Of a stretch of DNA of 64,000 bases, positions 11,037 through 22,601 are shown piece by piece. The DNA comes from CAWJTV01 sp963845695 (GTDB lineage: Bacteria; Planctomycetota; Planctomycetia; Isosphaerales; Isosphaeraceae): assembly GCA_963845695.1 (NCBI GenBank), contig CAWJTQ010000019.1:1-64000 (forward strand). The letters are read 5' to 3'. A program made the translations under genes and the position numbers. The number at the start of each line of letters is the position of its first letter. The first letter of the stretch is position 1. The notes under the pieces were generated by a model. The model was not told the DNA's origin. It did not search any database and saw only the letters and a list, made by a program, of their open reading frames with translations.

Positions 11037-11184
11037 TTCCCTGCGGTCTCCGGAGGTCATTCGCCCGGGAACGGGTATTCCCTCGATTCGGAAGCCTCGG
11101 TTCTTCGACCGGGACCTGGTGATCGGCCCTCATGTTGTCTTGTTCCCGACAGGAATTATGCTAATATCCAAGGATTATCAAGTC

Positions 11185-12204
<1,020 letters not shown>

Positions 12205-12303
12205 TGTGACTCTTTGCGTTGTTGGTTTTGATTCCGAGAATCACGGATGCCATGGCCATCTCCATCGTATGGTCATGGCATCCTTGTTTTCGGAAGGGAA
12301 ACC

Positions 12304-12450
12304 GCGTCAGGCTGGAATGTCTGATCGACGAATGGGATCGCAGCTGGTCCGCTCTTCAGAGCACTAGAATTTGGCAGGGATCGGGAGGGCGCGGCTCCGT
12401 CCGAGCCGCGTTGTTCCAGGCTCGGACGGAGCCTCGCTCTCCCGGACATC
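12304..12450. repeat. Interspersed palindromic repeats (two motif types)
   Basis: First, the motif GTCAGGCTGGAA(T)GTCTGATCGACGAAT near 12306 is a single arm of the repeat found as a full hairpin at 21284. Second, GAGGGCGCGGCTCCGTCCGA and, after about 12 bases, its near-complement TCGGACGGAGCCTCGCTCTC form a strong hairpin ending at about 12442. It sits between the DUF1559 and sulfatase genes and could act as a transcription attenuator or be a REP/MITE-like sequence. No transposase lies close by. Confidence 0.6.
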
Positions 12451-12481
12451 TCGTTGTTATAGGGACTCTTAGGGAAGGGTG

Positions 12482-14454
12482 ATGGTCTCTCCAACGATGG
12501 TCAACAATGCCGCAGACTGCGAGGAATCGGCCCCTCGACGCCGGGAAGACCGTTCGAAGCGATCGCTCTCATTCGTGGCCCTCTCGATGTGGTGTGGGGT
12601 CGTCGCGGGACTGCTCGAGGTGGGGACGATCCTGCTGCGGAAGCGGGTCATCGGCGCCAATCGGTTCTTCGGGATGAGCCGGCATTTCGTGTGGCTGATC
12701 CCCGTGACGAACTTGTTGATCTTCCTCGGCCTGGGCCTGGTCCTCTCGCTCCTGGTCGTCTGGCGTCCCTCGTCAGGCCGCCGGCTTCGGGCTCGCCTGC
12801 TCTGCGCGTCCACCCTGCTCCCCTCCCTGCTCGTCGCGGTTCCGGAGGTCTATTTCCTCGCCTGGCTGATCTTCACGGTCGGCCTGGCCTCGTGGTTGGT
12901 TCCGGTACTGGAACCGCATGCGGCTCGGCTCCAGCGATGGGCGAAGATCAGTCTTCCGGTCCTGGGGTGTCTCGTGGCAGTGTCGGCCGGATGTCTCTTC
13001 GGGGGCGACTGGGTCCGGCAGAAGTGGGAGGCGGACCGGCCGTTCCCCGCGCCCGGTTCGCCGAACGTCCTCTGGGTCGTGCTGGATACCGTGGGCGCGG
13101 ATCACCTGAGCCTCCATGGATACGCCCAACGCACCAGCCTGACGCTGGAAGAGTTCGCGCAACGGGGGATTCGTTTCGATCGCGCGCAGGCCACCGCGCC
13201 CTGGACGCTTCCTTCGCACGCGAGTTTCTTCACGGGCCGATGGCCTCATGAGCTTTCCACGGGCTGGATGGCGCCGCTGGATTCGGCCGATCCCACCATT
13301 GCCGAGTACCTCGGTGGCAAGGGTTATGCCACGGCGGGCTTCGTCGCCAACCGGTTCTTTTGCGGGTGGGACTCCGGGCTGAGTCGCGGATTCACTCATT
13401 ACGAGGATCACGCCCTGCCCCAGCTCGGTGCTTTCCGGCTGGCGGCACTGGTCGATCGCTTCCTCGAGGGATTGCGCCAGGTCGATCGGGTGCATCGCAA
13501 CTGGCTGGGTTTTCAGGTGATTCCTCCGATCGAAGACTTCCTCGTCGGACTGTTCACCGGCGGCGATCGGAAGGAAGCGGCGGTGGTCAACCGCGAGTTC
13601 CTCGCCTGGCTGTCGCAACGGAGACAGCCCGATCGGCCGTTTTTCGCCTTCTTGAATTACTTCGATGCCCACTACCCGTACCTGGTCTCCAAGGAGCACG
13701 TGCATCGATTCGGCTCCAGGCCGAAGGACCCGCAAGAGTGGGACCTCATCGAGAACTGGCGGTCGGCGGATAAGGCCAAGCTCTCAGTTCAAGACATCGC
13801 GTTCGCTCGCAACGCCTACGATAGTTGTGTCGCCGACCTCGATGAGCAGCTCGGCCTGTTGCTCGACGATCTGGACAGCCTCGGAGTCCTCGAGCGGACC
13901 TGGGTGATCATCACCTCGGACCATGGCGAGAGCTTCGGCGAGCACGGGGGCTTTGGACACGGCGGCAGCCTCTACCAGACCGAGCTTCACGTCCCGCTGC
14001 TGCTGCTCCCGCCCGGTCGAAACCCGACGGCCCGGGTCGTCGGCCAGACCGCCAGCCTCCGCAACCTGGCCGCGACCCTCGTCGATCTGCTCGACCTCGA
14101 GGCCGGCTCGCCCTTCCCCGGCGAGTCACTCGCCCGACTCTGGGACGGCTCAGCGCCGGCCGAGGTCCCTTCGGATCGAGCGATCTCCGAAGTGGCACCG
14201 ACCGGCCCGTTCGATCCGAATCGCCGCAGTTGCCGGTCTTCGAAACCCCCATGGCATCCCTGGCTCAAGATGACTGGGTCTTGATCCGTCGCGAAGATGA
14301 GTCTGACGAACAATTGTTCAATATTCGTGACGATCCCCAGGAGATGCACAACCTCGCCGAAGACTCCTCGACCCAGTTGAGGATCCAGCAAATGCGGCAG
14401 ACCTTGGACGGCCTGATCGGCGGCCTCATGATCCTGGAACGACTCAAACGGTGA
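12482..14454 (+). CDS. Membrane-anchored sulfatase-superfamily protein (copy 1), frameshifted near the end
   Basis: The N-terminal 190 residues contain four or five hydrophobic helices (for example 'FVWLIPVTNLLIFLGLGLVL'). The alkaline-phosphatase-like domain follows: 'NVLWVVLDTVGADHLSLHGY' binds metal, 'ATAPWTLPSHASFFTGRWPH' is the nucleophile region, and 'TSDHGESFGEHGGFGHG' gives the second metal Asp-His. Thr stands where classical sulfatases have the Cys or Ser that becomes formylglycine. The frame changes near 14230; the true C-terminus reads 'LFNIRDDPQEMHNLAED'. The substrate is unknown: it may be a sulfate ester or a phosphoglycerol/phosphoethanolamine group. It follows the DUF1559 gene. 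Two paralogues lie at 44211 and 46217. Confidence 0.85.
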
Positions 14455-14683
14455 AGGCCCAAAGCCAACGGTGACACGGGCGGCGAATTCACGTCCATGG
14501 TCTCCGAGGTCGAGACGGGGTAGGATGAGATCTCCGCGAAGGGAAGACCTCGAATCCTTGACGCTTCGATCGAATTCGCCATTCGTGTCACCGTTCGGTT
14601 TGGATGGAGATGGTTTATTCGTGCAGGGCAATTTAGCCGTGCGGCAATAACGATTCTCCACCGGGCTCCCAGGAGCGCATCCC

Positions 14684-16456
14684 ATGGCCCCACTGGTGCC
14701 GACGATCCTGTTCTTCCTCTTGAGCCTTGGTCTGACCAGCCTGCCTCCAACTCCAAGCCGCGGAACGAGCACCGCGGACAGACCAGGTCCGACCAGGGAC
14801 ACGCACCCCAGTCGGCCGGATTACACCCCGGTGATCGAGAGGTTGCAGCGCGACGTGCCGAAGCTCATGGCCGAGAACCAGGTGCCGGGCGTCTCGGTCG
14901 CACTCGTCGACGACCAGGCCGTGATCTGGGCGGAAGGATTCGGTTTCACGGACCGATCCGGAACGAGAGGGATCACGGCGGACACGCCCTTCAGCCTTCA
15001 GTCGATCTCCAAGACCTACACGGCCACGGCGTTCGTGAGGGCCATGGATCAGGGACGATTCACGCTCGAAGAGCCGTTGAAGAAAGCGGTGCCTGGGTTT
15101 AGCCTCCACTCCCGATGGGGTGAAACGGAGGTGGACCGAATCACGTTCCGTCACCTGCTCAGCCACTGGGCGGGCCTTTGTCATGAGGCCTCGGTCGGCA
15201 ACAACTACGGCGACTGGCACTGCACGTTCGACGAGCACGTCCGGAGTATCTCCAACACCTGGCTGAAGTGCCGAGTGGGGGAGCGATTTCGCTATTCCAA
15301 TCTCGGTTATGACCTGGTCGGCTATGCCCTCGAGCTCCGCGCAGGGAAGCCATTCCCACGGCTGATGCGCGAGGAGTTGTTCGAGCCTTTGGGGATGACG
15401 GTCAGTACCTTTGATCAGAGAGAAGGGCTCGGATACTCGCACCGTGCCCGGGGCCACGTCCAGGGGCAGGAGGTGCCTCCGCTGGAAGTGCCCATGCTCG
15501 CCGCAGGAGGAATGTATTCGACCGCGCGGGACATGGCAAAGTTCATCTCATTCCACCTGGCCGGCGGGACTGCCCAAGGCCGGCGTCTCATCAACAATGA
15601 TGTGTTGAGGTCCATGTACACTCCGCAGTTTCCTCGACCGGGACAAAACGCGGGGTATGGCCTCGGCGTCAATAGCCGACCGTATCACGGCGCCACGCTT
15701 CTCTTCCATGGCGGCGGCGGTTACGGCTACTCAACCGACCAGCGCTGGGTGCCAGAGTACAAGATCGGCGTTGTCACTCTGAGTAACGGCGACGGCGGGG
15801 ACAACTTCGTGGCCGACCTGGCCGACCAAGCTCTCCAGGAGATGATCCGTGTCAAACGGGGAACGTTGCCTCCGGATGAACCACTCCCCTGGACGCGGGA
15901 GCCGATCATCTCGCTCAAGCCCGAAGACCTGCGGCGGTTGGAGGGAAGCTACGTGGTCGGAGCTCAGTTAACCATTTTCCGCCTGGAAGGCGACCGGCTC
16001 CATATCGTCCGAGGAAAGCGCTCCGAGCCCCTGGATGCCCACTCGCCGACGCGGTTCAGCCGCGGCCTCAATCTCTACGAATTCCTGGTCAACGACCGAG
16101 GCCGAGTGCGGGAGGTCCTGAATTCCGGAGACAACGGCGTGAGCTACTTCCTGCCCAACGACTCCCCGCGCAACCCGCCAGGGGCGGCCAAGCCGGAATG
16201 GACGCGCTTCCTCGGTGTCTACCACGCCCGGGCATATGGTCAGGACGACGAGGCTCGGCTCGCTTTGAAGAACGGCCATCTCTACTGGAATGGCAGGTTG
16301 AAGTTGATCGAGTACCGGCCCGGCCTCTTCTTCACCGCGGATGGTGACTCGGTGCAATTCGCCGACGGTCGGGTCAACTACGCCAACCGGCAGTACCGCC
16401 GAATGGACCAGCCTTCCGCTGAGCGTCCCCCGCACCCGGCGAAGCCTGGGGAGTGA
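14684..16456 (+). CDS. Secreted serine hydrolase, beta-lactamase / class C PBP family
   Basis: A signal peptide (VPTILFFLLSLGLTSLPPTP) precedes a beta-lactamase-like domain. The nucleophile motif S-x-x-K is 'LQSISKTYTATAFVRAMDQG' (about residues 107-110). The Y-x-N motif is in 'RFRYSNLGYDLVGYALEL', and the third H-x-G-like motif is 'LLFHGGGGYGYS'. The remaining 200 residues are an extra beta-rich domain ('LKPEDLRRLEGSYVVGAQLT') seen in family members described as esterases or D-amino peptidases. It is intact at 590 residues. By family it acts on D-Ala-type peptides or esters outside the cytoplasm; antibiotic hydrolysis cannot be inferred. It stands alone, convergent with the short CRTAC1 gene downstream. 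Confidence 0.9.
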   Translation: MAPLVPTILFFLLSLGLTSLPPTPSRGTSTADRPGPTRDTHPSRPDYTPVIERLQRDVPKLMAENQVPGVSVALVDDQAVIWAEGFGFTDRSGTRGITADTPFSLQSISKTYTATAFVRAMDQGRFTLEEPLKKAVPGFSLHSRWGETEVDRITFRHLLSHWAGLCHEASVGNNYGDWHCTFDEHVRSISNTWLKCRVGERFRYSNLGYDLVGYALELRAGKPFPRLMREELFEPLGMTVSTFDQREGLGYSHRARGHVQGQEVPPLEVPMLAAGGMYSTARDMAKFISFHLAGGTAQGRRLINNDVLRSMYTPQFPRPGQNAGYGLGVNSRPYHGATLLFHGGGGYGYSTDQRWVPEYKIGVVTLSNGDGGDNFVADLADQALQEMIRVKRGTLPPDEPLPWTREPIISLKPEDLRRLEGSYVVGAQLTIFRLEGDRLHIVRGKRSEPLDAHSPTRFSRGLNLYEFLVNDRGRVREVLNSGDNGVSYFLPNDSPRNPPGAAKPEWTRFLGVYHARAYGQDDEARLALKNGHLYWNGRLKLIEYRPGLFFTADGDSVQFADGRVNYANRQYRRMDQPSAERPPHPAKPGE

Positions 16457-16574
16457 TTGACCGGCCGGCCGCGGTCGGGTGGTCGTCTCGCGAGCTGCAA
16501 CAGGTCAAGGCGTATGCCGCCTTGATGGATCATGAACGAATGCGATGCACCTTCCGTGGTTCGCCGCACCCGGG

Positions 16575-18846
16575 TCACTCCGGCAGCGGGATGGGTTTGT
16601 GACTGAGCGTCTGATACGCGCTGGCGAACTCGGTGATCTCGATGGCCTGGTCGGCGGCGATGTCGCGGAAGACCTGGGTCGTCCCGCTCGTCGGCCAGTC
16701 GATCTGGAGCAAGGCGATCCGGCTGGCCCCGGCGAGGCCGATGGTCTGTCGCAGCGGGTTGGCCCCGAAGCTGCTGCCCGAGGAGACGTGCCGATGGATG
16801 GTCATCGGCTTCGCTCCGGCCGTGACCACCTTGATCCGGGCGCCGATGGCGGCTCGGTTGGTTTTCTTGCCGATCAACTTCACCGTCAGCCAGTGGTTCC
16901 CCTGGCCAGGATTTTGAAACAGGACATTGTGGTATTTATCACCGTTGATAATGCCACCGAGCTCGATGAAGATGTCAACGTCGCCGTCGTTATCCCAGTC
17001 GCCGCAGGCCACGGCGTGGCCCTTCTGCAAGTGCCCGGTGCGGGAGGTGCCGGTGATCTCGGCGAACCGCGCGCCGGCCACGTTCTTGAACAGGCGATTG
17101 GGGACCAGGGTCGCCGGGTTGGGGTCGCCGGTGCCCAGGTAGAAGTCGAGGAAGCCGTCGTTGTCGAAGTCGCCGAAGTTGCTCCCCATGGTGGCGAAGA
17201 CCAGGTCCAACCCGGCTTCTCGCGTGCGGTTCTCGAAGCCATGACCGGCCTGGTTGTGGAAGAGCCGGTTGGAGTATCGGCCGTGCGGTTGACCGATCAG
17301 GCCCCGGATCACGTCGTCGACCGTGGCATCGTAACAGGTGGCGAAGAGGTCGAGCCAGCCGTCGTTGTCGTAGTCGAAAGCCCAGCACGAGAAACCCTTG
17401 TGAGGCCCGTCGATGCCCATCGCGGTCGTGACGTCGGAGAAACTCCCGTCGCGGTTGTTCCGGAACAGGCGGGCGTCGCCAGTCAGATCGTCGAGGAACA
17501 GGTCGGGGTAACGGTCGTTGTCGAAGTCGATCCAGGTCGAGCCCTTGCAGACGGTCCGCTCTTTCGCGTCCACGCCGGCCCGGGCGGCGACCTCCTCGAA
17601 CGTGCCGTTTCCCCGGTTGTGATACAGGCGGTTGGGCTGGCGCTCGCAGCCGATGAACAGGTCGAGCCAGCCATCATTATCATAATCGGCCCAGCACGCG
17701 GTCAGGGAATTGACCGCGTGCAGCAACCCCGCCTCCGCGGTGACGTCGGTGAATCGATCCTTGCCGTCGTTCCGCAGGAAGCGTCGGGCGCATCGGATAG
17801 GGATACCAGGCCCCGCGCGGGATGAAGAGGTCCAGCCGGCCGTCGTTGTTGTAGTCCGTCTGATAGCAGACCAATCCGCCGAGCTGCCCAAGCACGCCGG
17901 CCGATTCACTGCGGTCCTCGAACGTGCCATCCCCGCGGTTGTGATAGAACGCCATCGCCTGGGTCGGATCCGTGGAGGTGACGGCGAGGTCGAGCCGGTC
18001 GTCGCCGTCGAAGTCGTCCATGACCGCGCCGCCGGCCTGATTGATGCGGTCAACGCCCGTGAGGTGGCCGACGTCCCGGAACGGGCCGATATTGAACTCC
18101 GAGTGCTCGAAACGATCGAGCGCGATGAGGAACCGCGGATCGACCTTGGCGGGATGTTCGCCCAGGGTCATGTGGGCCAGGTTGAGCAGCCATCGGATTT
18201 CGAGGTCGTCGGGAAACCGGTCGAGGTACTCGGTGAAATAGCGGATCGCCTCGCGGGAGCCCTGGGGATTGGTATGAACGGCGGCCGGTGCGATCGGGAG
18301 GATGCAAGAGCTCTCACCCCGGCAGTCGATGCAGTTGTCGTTCTCGCCGCGGCGCAGGGCGGTGACCCCCTGGAAGTAAATGATGCTGTATCGCCATTGC
18401 TGGTCCAGGGCGTACTGATCCTCGATCCAGGAGCGCGTCTGGTCCAGAAGCTCGGCGGCCCGGCGCGGCTCGCCTTCGTAATTGAACAGCGCGGCCTTCA
18501 TGAGCAGCGGCATGACCTTCTGGGGATCGGGTGGCTTCTCCTGGTCCACCTTCTGGTCGAGCCGGTCGATGAGGCGGTAACCCGCTCGCTGGAACGAGTG
18601 GCTGATCTCCTCGAGCGAGGCGGAGGGCGGCCATGGCTCGAGAGCCGGCACGACCGCGGTGAACCCGCCCGCGTCCAGCGGGGCTTTCTCGCGGTAGACG
18701 AGCGGGATCCGTTTGTCGCGACGAGGGGCGTCGGACCCTCGCGAATACGTGATGACGGCTGCGGCGACCGCGCCCCCGAACATGAGAAGACCGAGCAGGA
18801 ACCTCGCGTCTCCGAACCGGAGTCTTGGCAGGATATTCGGAATCAT
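16575..18846 (-). CDS. CRTAC1-type FG-GAP / ASPIC-UnbV protein, short form B, frameshifted
   Basis: The start 'MIPNILPRLRFGDARFLLGL' gives a membrane anchor. The N-terminal domain has TPR-like helices and a Cys cluster, 'NCIDCRGESSCILPIAPAAV', conserved in the other short form at 31703. FG-GAP repeats follow ('DYNNDGRLDLFI', 'DYDNDGWLDLFI', 'DFDNDGFLDFYL'), then an ASPIC/UnbV end ('IHRHVSSGSSFGANPLRQ'). A single-base change near 17790 splits it; the neighbouring paralogue shows the expected 'LLRN.GDRTFTDVT' there. It is transcribed divergently from cytochrome B, with about 310 bases between them that must hold both promoters. Its role beyond an exported beta-propeller is unknown. Confidence 0.8.
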
Positions 18847-19157
18847 TGGCGCTTTCACGGAGGGAGCTCTGCGCTCCAGGCCGACAGGACCCGGAATCCG
18901 GTCGGGCTGGAAGGACGCGTGACCGTCTTCACGGCTGAATTGTAAGGGCAAGGCGTGTCGTTTTCCATGCAAGGCTCAGGAACCCTCCCGATCGGTTGGC
19001 CATCCTGGGCCCGAGCTGGCCCTGGGGTCTGCGGAAGTAGACCCATGCTCCTCCGGCCAGTTAGAATGACGGGGCGAAATGGCTGAGTGATTCTCCGGCG
19101 GGCTCGTCGCGTCGAGCGGAGTTGCCGAACGGTTGGGCGTCTGAACAGGATGACCAG
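18847..19157. promoter_or_regulatory. Divergent intergenic region between short CRTAC1 B and cytochrome B
   Basis: No ORF of its own. As the only upstream region for both flanking genes it should contain two promoters, but I see no clear -35/-10 pair. Shared control of the two exported proteins is an inference from the head-to-head arrangement. Confidence 0.35.
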
Positions 19158-21074
19158 GTGGCGGACACAATCCCATCCCCGTCGCAGCCGAGGACACGTC
19201 GACGGCCGATGATCCGGCTGCTGGTCGCGGTCCTGGCCGTGGCGGGATGCGTGGCGGCTCTCGTGTCGTGGCGGTCCGCTCCCTGGTCCTCCCGGAGCGG
19301 GAGTGTGCGTCCGCTGGACGAGAGCTCGCTTTACGCCAACACACGCGCGGGGGTGCGCTACGTGGGGGATTCCGCCTGTCTCCGCTGCCACGCGGAGATC
19401 GCCCAGACTTACAGCCAGCACCCGATGGGCCGCTCCCTTTCCCCGATCGCGTCGGCGTCGGTGGCTGTTGGCGATGAGGCGGCCGGCCGGCCGCTGTTCC
19501 GGGCTCAAGGGCTGGAATACTCGATCGAGCGCCGGGATGGCCGGGTCTTCCATCAGGAGACCCGCCGGGATGCTGCGGGCCATCTCGTCGCCCGCAACGA
19601 AGCCGAGGTCCAGTTCGTGCTCGGCTCCGGCAGCCAGGGGATCGGCTACCTGATCGAGCGCGACGGCTTCCTCTTCCAGTCGCCGATCAGTTGGTATGTC
19701 CGGAAGCAGCGGTGGGACCTCTCGCCAGGCTACGAGCGGATGAACGCCCACTTCGACCGGCCGGTCGTCTCGACGTGCCTGTACTGCCACGCCAACCAGG
19801 TCGAGCCGGTGGCGGGCACGATCAACCGGTATCGGCCGCCGATCTTCCAGGGTCACGCGATCGGCTGCGAGCGGTGCCATGGGCCCGGCGAGCTCCATGT
19901 GAAGCGCCCGCTGGCCGTCGAAGGCCGGGACAGCACGATCGTCAACCCGGCCGAGCTGGAGCCTGCGCTCCGGGGTGCCGTCTGCGAGCAATGCCACTTG
20001 ATGGGCCATCGGCGCGTCGTGAAGCGGGATCGTCGGGAGGAGGATTTTCGGCCCGGGATGTCCTTCGATCAAGTCTGGTCGGTGTTCGAGCGGCCCGCGG
20101 GCTCGGCCGAGGATCACTTCGTGGGCCAGGTCGAGCAGATGCACGAGAGTCGTTGCTTCCGCGCCAGCGAGGGCCGGCTGGGCTGCATCTCCTGTCACGA
20201 TCCCCATCGGCGGCCATCGGACGAGGAGAAGGTGGCCTATTACCGCGAGCGCTGCCTGGAATGTCACGCCGATCGTGGTTGCGCCCTGCCGTCGCCGGTC
20301 CGCCTGAGCAAGAGCCGCGACGATGATTGTGCCGGTTGCCACATGCCGCGTTCGGACAGTTCCGACATCCGGCATGCGGCGACGACCAACCATCGCATCC
20401 CGCGCCAGGTCGACGGCGGGGATCAGCGTCCGATCGACAGCGCCGGCCCGCGCCTTGGCGGCGGTCCCCTGGTCCTGTTCCACGGTGAGCGGATGGATCC
20501 CCGCCAGCGTGCCGAGACCGATCGAGACCTGGGCGTGGCCCTGTGCCGCGACGGACCGGAGGCTGCGGCAGTGGCGCTCCCCTTGCTGGAGGCGTCGCTG
20601 GCGGCCTGGCCGGACGACCTGGCCGCCTGGGAGGCCAAAGGGTTCGCGCTCGGCCAGCTCCGCCGGTACGACGAGGGGTTGGCGGCCTTCCGGACCGTCC
20701 TGAAGCGGGAACCCGACCGAGAAACCGCGCTGATCGGAGCGGCGGACCTCGCTGCCCGGGCAGGCCGACGCGACGACGCCATCGCCGACTTGCGGCGGGC
20801 GATCGCCATCAACCCCTGGCGCTCGGCTTACTCCACCGATCTGGCCTCCCTCTGCTTCCGCAACCGTGACTGGCCGGCCGCGATTGCCGCCTGCCGGGAA
20901 GCCATCCGCCTCAGCCCCACCGACGTCGAAGTCCGGAAGCTCCTGGTCCGATGCTACCTCCGCACCGGGGACGCCGAGGCCGCACGCCGAGAGTTCCAGA
21001 CCCTCCTGGCTTTCGATCCCCCCGACCGCGAGGAGTTGCTCCGATGGTTCTCAGCACTGGCCCAGCCGCGGTAG
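19158..21074 (+). CDS. Multiheme c-type cytochrome with C-terminal TPRs (copy B), intact
   Basis: The GTG at 19158 follows AGGATGACCAG; a TTG 36 bases earlier is an alternative. A signal anchor (MIRLLVAVLAVAGCVAALVS) precedes seven CxxCH heme sites: CLRCH, CLYCH, CERCH, CEQCH, CISCH, CLECH, CAGCH. The first half also shows 'SQHPMGRSLSPIA' and 'HAIGCERCHGPGELHVKRP', typical of the cytochrome c554-like domain. The second half has TPRs ('GFALGQLRRYDEGLAAFRTV', 'LASLCFRNRDWPAAIAACRE'). It is very close to copy A and defines the latter's correct frame. It probably transfers electrons outside the cytoplasmic membrane; partner unknown, though the divergent CRTAC1 protein is a candidate. Confidence 0.9.
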   Translation: MADTIPSPSQPRTRRRPMIRLLVAVLAVAGCVAALVSWRSAPWSSRSGSVRPLDESSLYANTRAGVRYVGDSACLRCHAEIAQTYSQHPMGRSLSPIASASVAVGDEAAGRPLFRAQGLEYSIERRDGRVFHQETRRDAAGHLVARNEAEVQFVLGSGSQGIGYLIERDGFLFQSPISWYVRKQRWDLSPGYERMNAHFDRPVVSTCLYCHANQVEPVAGTINRYRPPIFQGHAIGCERCHGPGELHVKRPLAVEGRDSTIVNPAELEPALRGAVCEQCHLMGHRRVVKRDRREEDFRPGMSFDQVWSVFERPAGSAEDHFVGQVEQMHESRCFRASEGRLGCISCHDPHRRPSDEEKVAYYRERCLECHADRGCALPSPVRLSKSRDDDCAGCHMPRSDSSDIRHAATTNHRIPRQVDGGDQRPIDSAGPRLGGGPLVLFHGERMDPRQRAETDRDLGVALCRDGPEAAAVALPLLEASLAAWPDDLAAWEAKGFALGQLRRYDEGLAAFRTVLKREPDRETALIGAADLAARAGRRDDAIADLRRAIAINPWRSAYSTDLASLCFRNRDWPAAIAACREAIRLSPTDVEVRKLLVRCYLRTGDAEAARREFQTLLAFDPPDREELLRWFSALAQPR

Positions 21075-21770
21075 GCCCTTATGGGCCGCGCATCGACAAT
21101 GTGTTGTCGTGGTTTCGTTCGGCGCGAGTCTCCTGACCCCGCCGGCGGCCGGACCGAAGGTCTCCTGGGCCTCGCTGCTCGCAAGGGCCACTTTTTTCGG
21201 GCGAAGTCCCGAAAAAGCGTAGAGTCTTCCTCCGTAGGATCCTTCCGCCATGCGCGAATCGTGCGGAGCGTTGTTCGTCAGTCAGGCTTTCCAGCCTGAC
21301 CCGACTGGGACTGTCCGGCTGGAAAGCCTGACCGACGAATTCGGTTGCCGATCCGCCGCGTGAGGTCCTGGCTTGTCCGTGATTCCGGAACTGTAGCACC
21401 GATACACGCATCTTGATCTGTCGCCCCTTCGGCGCGGAATCCCCATGCCCGGCATCCTGGCTAGCGAGCACTGAACGGTTGGCTTGCCTACACTGCGGCG
21501 CAGACCCCGGCCGGCTGGTCCGGCCGGTGAACGAGTTCGATGGCTAGAGCCGGCCGCCTCGGTTCGACAGAGTTCCCTACGCTGAACGCCTCTCGGCGTA
21601 CCGGCGACAGGCCGACGGCTAGAGCGCCTAACGTTTGGGTTGCACACAATCACTGCATCGAATCGATACGAGCCCGAAGCGCCAGCGAGTGAATTCCGGC
21701 GGGAATCCTCAATCCATTCGCGGACGCATCGGGCTCGGATCAGTCGTCCGCAACGCAAGAGTGAAGCGCT
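21075..21770. other. Intergenic stretch of about 700 bases
   Basis: No convincing gene. It contains the hairpin repeat described separately near 21284 and, around 21500-21620, several short GGCCGGC-type palindromes. It marks the boundary between the cytochrome region and the restriction/HipA island. Confidence 0.4.
21284..21346. repeat. Palindromic hairpin repeat (GGCTTTCCAGCC family)
   Basis: The left arm TTCGTCAGTCAGGCTTTCCA and the right arm GGAAAGCCTGACCGACGAA are near-perfect complements around a loop of about 20 bases. Half of the same motif recurs near 12306. This is the form expected of REP or MITE-like repeats; a bidirectional terminator after the cytochrome gene is an alternative. 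Confidence 0.6.
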
Positions 21771-22601
21771 CTAGGATTCCGATGCGTTCGAGGCGGGCAG
21801 ATCCTTCGCCGTTCGCCGAATCTCATCCACCAGACGGTCCACTTCGGTGGCCGCGAAGAGGCGCACGTGGTGTTCCTTGAGGATCCGTTCGACGCCGGTC
21901 CGGCTCTTCGGCTGCGACTTGCCGAAGTTCCCGACGACGATCGGTTGAAGCTCGCCGAGACCGGGGTCGGGGTTCTCGTAGAGCGATTTCCCCTCGACGG
22001 CGTATCGGCAGGCGGTAATCTTGGCTTGCTCGGGGTCGGCCGCCTGGAATCCGACCAGTTGGATCAGATGGAAGCGACCGTTCTGAAAGCCGTACGGCAC
22101 CTCGATCTGGCGTTCGGAGATGGGCACCGTCACGCGGACGTCCCGCTGGATCTTCTTCTCCAGGCCGGCCCTCTCGAGTTTCTGCCCGAGGAAACGCTTC
22201 AAGCTCGGTCCGCGCTGGATCCGGGCCTGACCGCCCACGAGCTCGAGGAAGAGCTGATCCAGGTCTTTCTCGGGGTCGGTCACCTTCATCGGGCGGGGCG
22301 CCGAGATCTGGATCCGGTTCGCCCGGCGCGCGATGAATCCTTGGAGGTCGTCGAGGGTTCGGATCTCGCTCTGCTCGACGTCCAGACGATCCTCAATGCC
22401 CTCCTTGAAGGAGTTGATCCGTGCCCAGTCGTGCCCCGCATCGCCGAAGAAATGGCGGATGCGCGCGTTGTCACTGGACGTCCGCGCCTTGAGGAACTCG
22501 CGGTCCGGGCAGAACAGGAGCACGCCGATATTGGCGGCCTCCAGGCGACCTAAGTCTGGGCAGTACTGGATGTTGCAGTAATAGCCTCGGGTCGGTTTCA
22601 C
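21771..22601 (-). CDS. DUF3037 family protein, partner of the HipA-like kinase
   Basis: The GTG start overlaps the stop of the kinase gene (GTGA), so translation is coupled. The N-terminus reads 'GYYCNIQYCPDLGRLEAANI' followed by 'GVLLFCPDREFLKA', the usual start of DUF3037. The rest is alpha/beta without a known catalytic motif and is longer (about 276 residues) than the core domain. DUF3037 genes are commonly found next to HipA-type kinases; the partner role is known only from that association. It is the last gene of the minus-strand island. Confidence 0.8.
   Translation of the reverse strand: MKPTRGYYCNIQYCPDLGRLEAANIGVLLFCPDREFLKARTSSDNARIRHFFGDAGHDWARINSFKEGIEDRLDVEQSEIRTLDDLQGFIARRANRIQISAPRPMKVTDPEKDLDQLFLELVGGQARIQRGPSLKRFLGQKLERAGLEKKIQRDVRVTVPISERQIEVPYGFQNGRFHLIQLVGFQAADPEQAKITACRYAVEGKSLYENPDPGLGELQPIVVGNFGKSQPKSRTGVERILKEHHVRLFAATEVDRLVDEIRRTAKDLPASNASES

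Noticed and set aside
14684..16456. Antibiotic-resistance beta-lactamase
   Set aside because: The SxxK/YxN motifs place it in the broad serine hydrolase family, but the extra C-terminal domain and context do not indicate resistance.
16545..17825. A 426-codon plus-strand frame
   Set aside because: It is antisense to the short CRTAC1 gene; the valine/glutamate-rich pattern is the known mirror of FG-GAP coding DNA.
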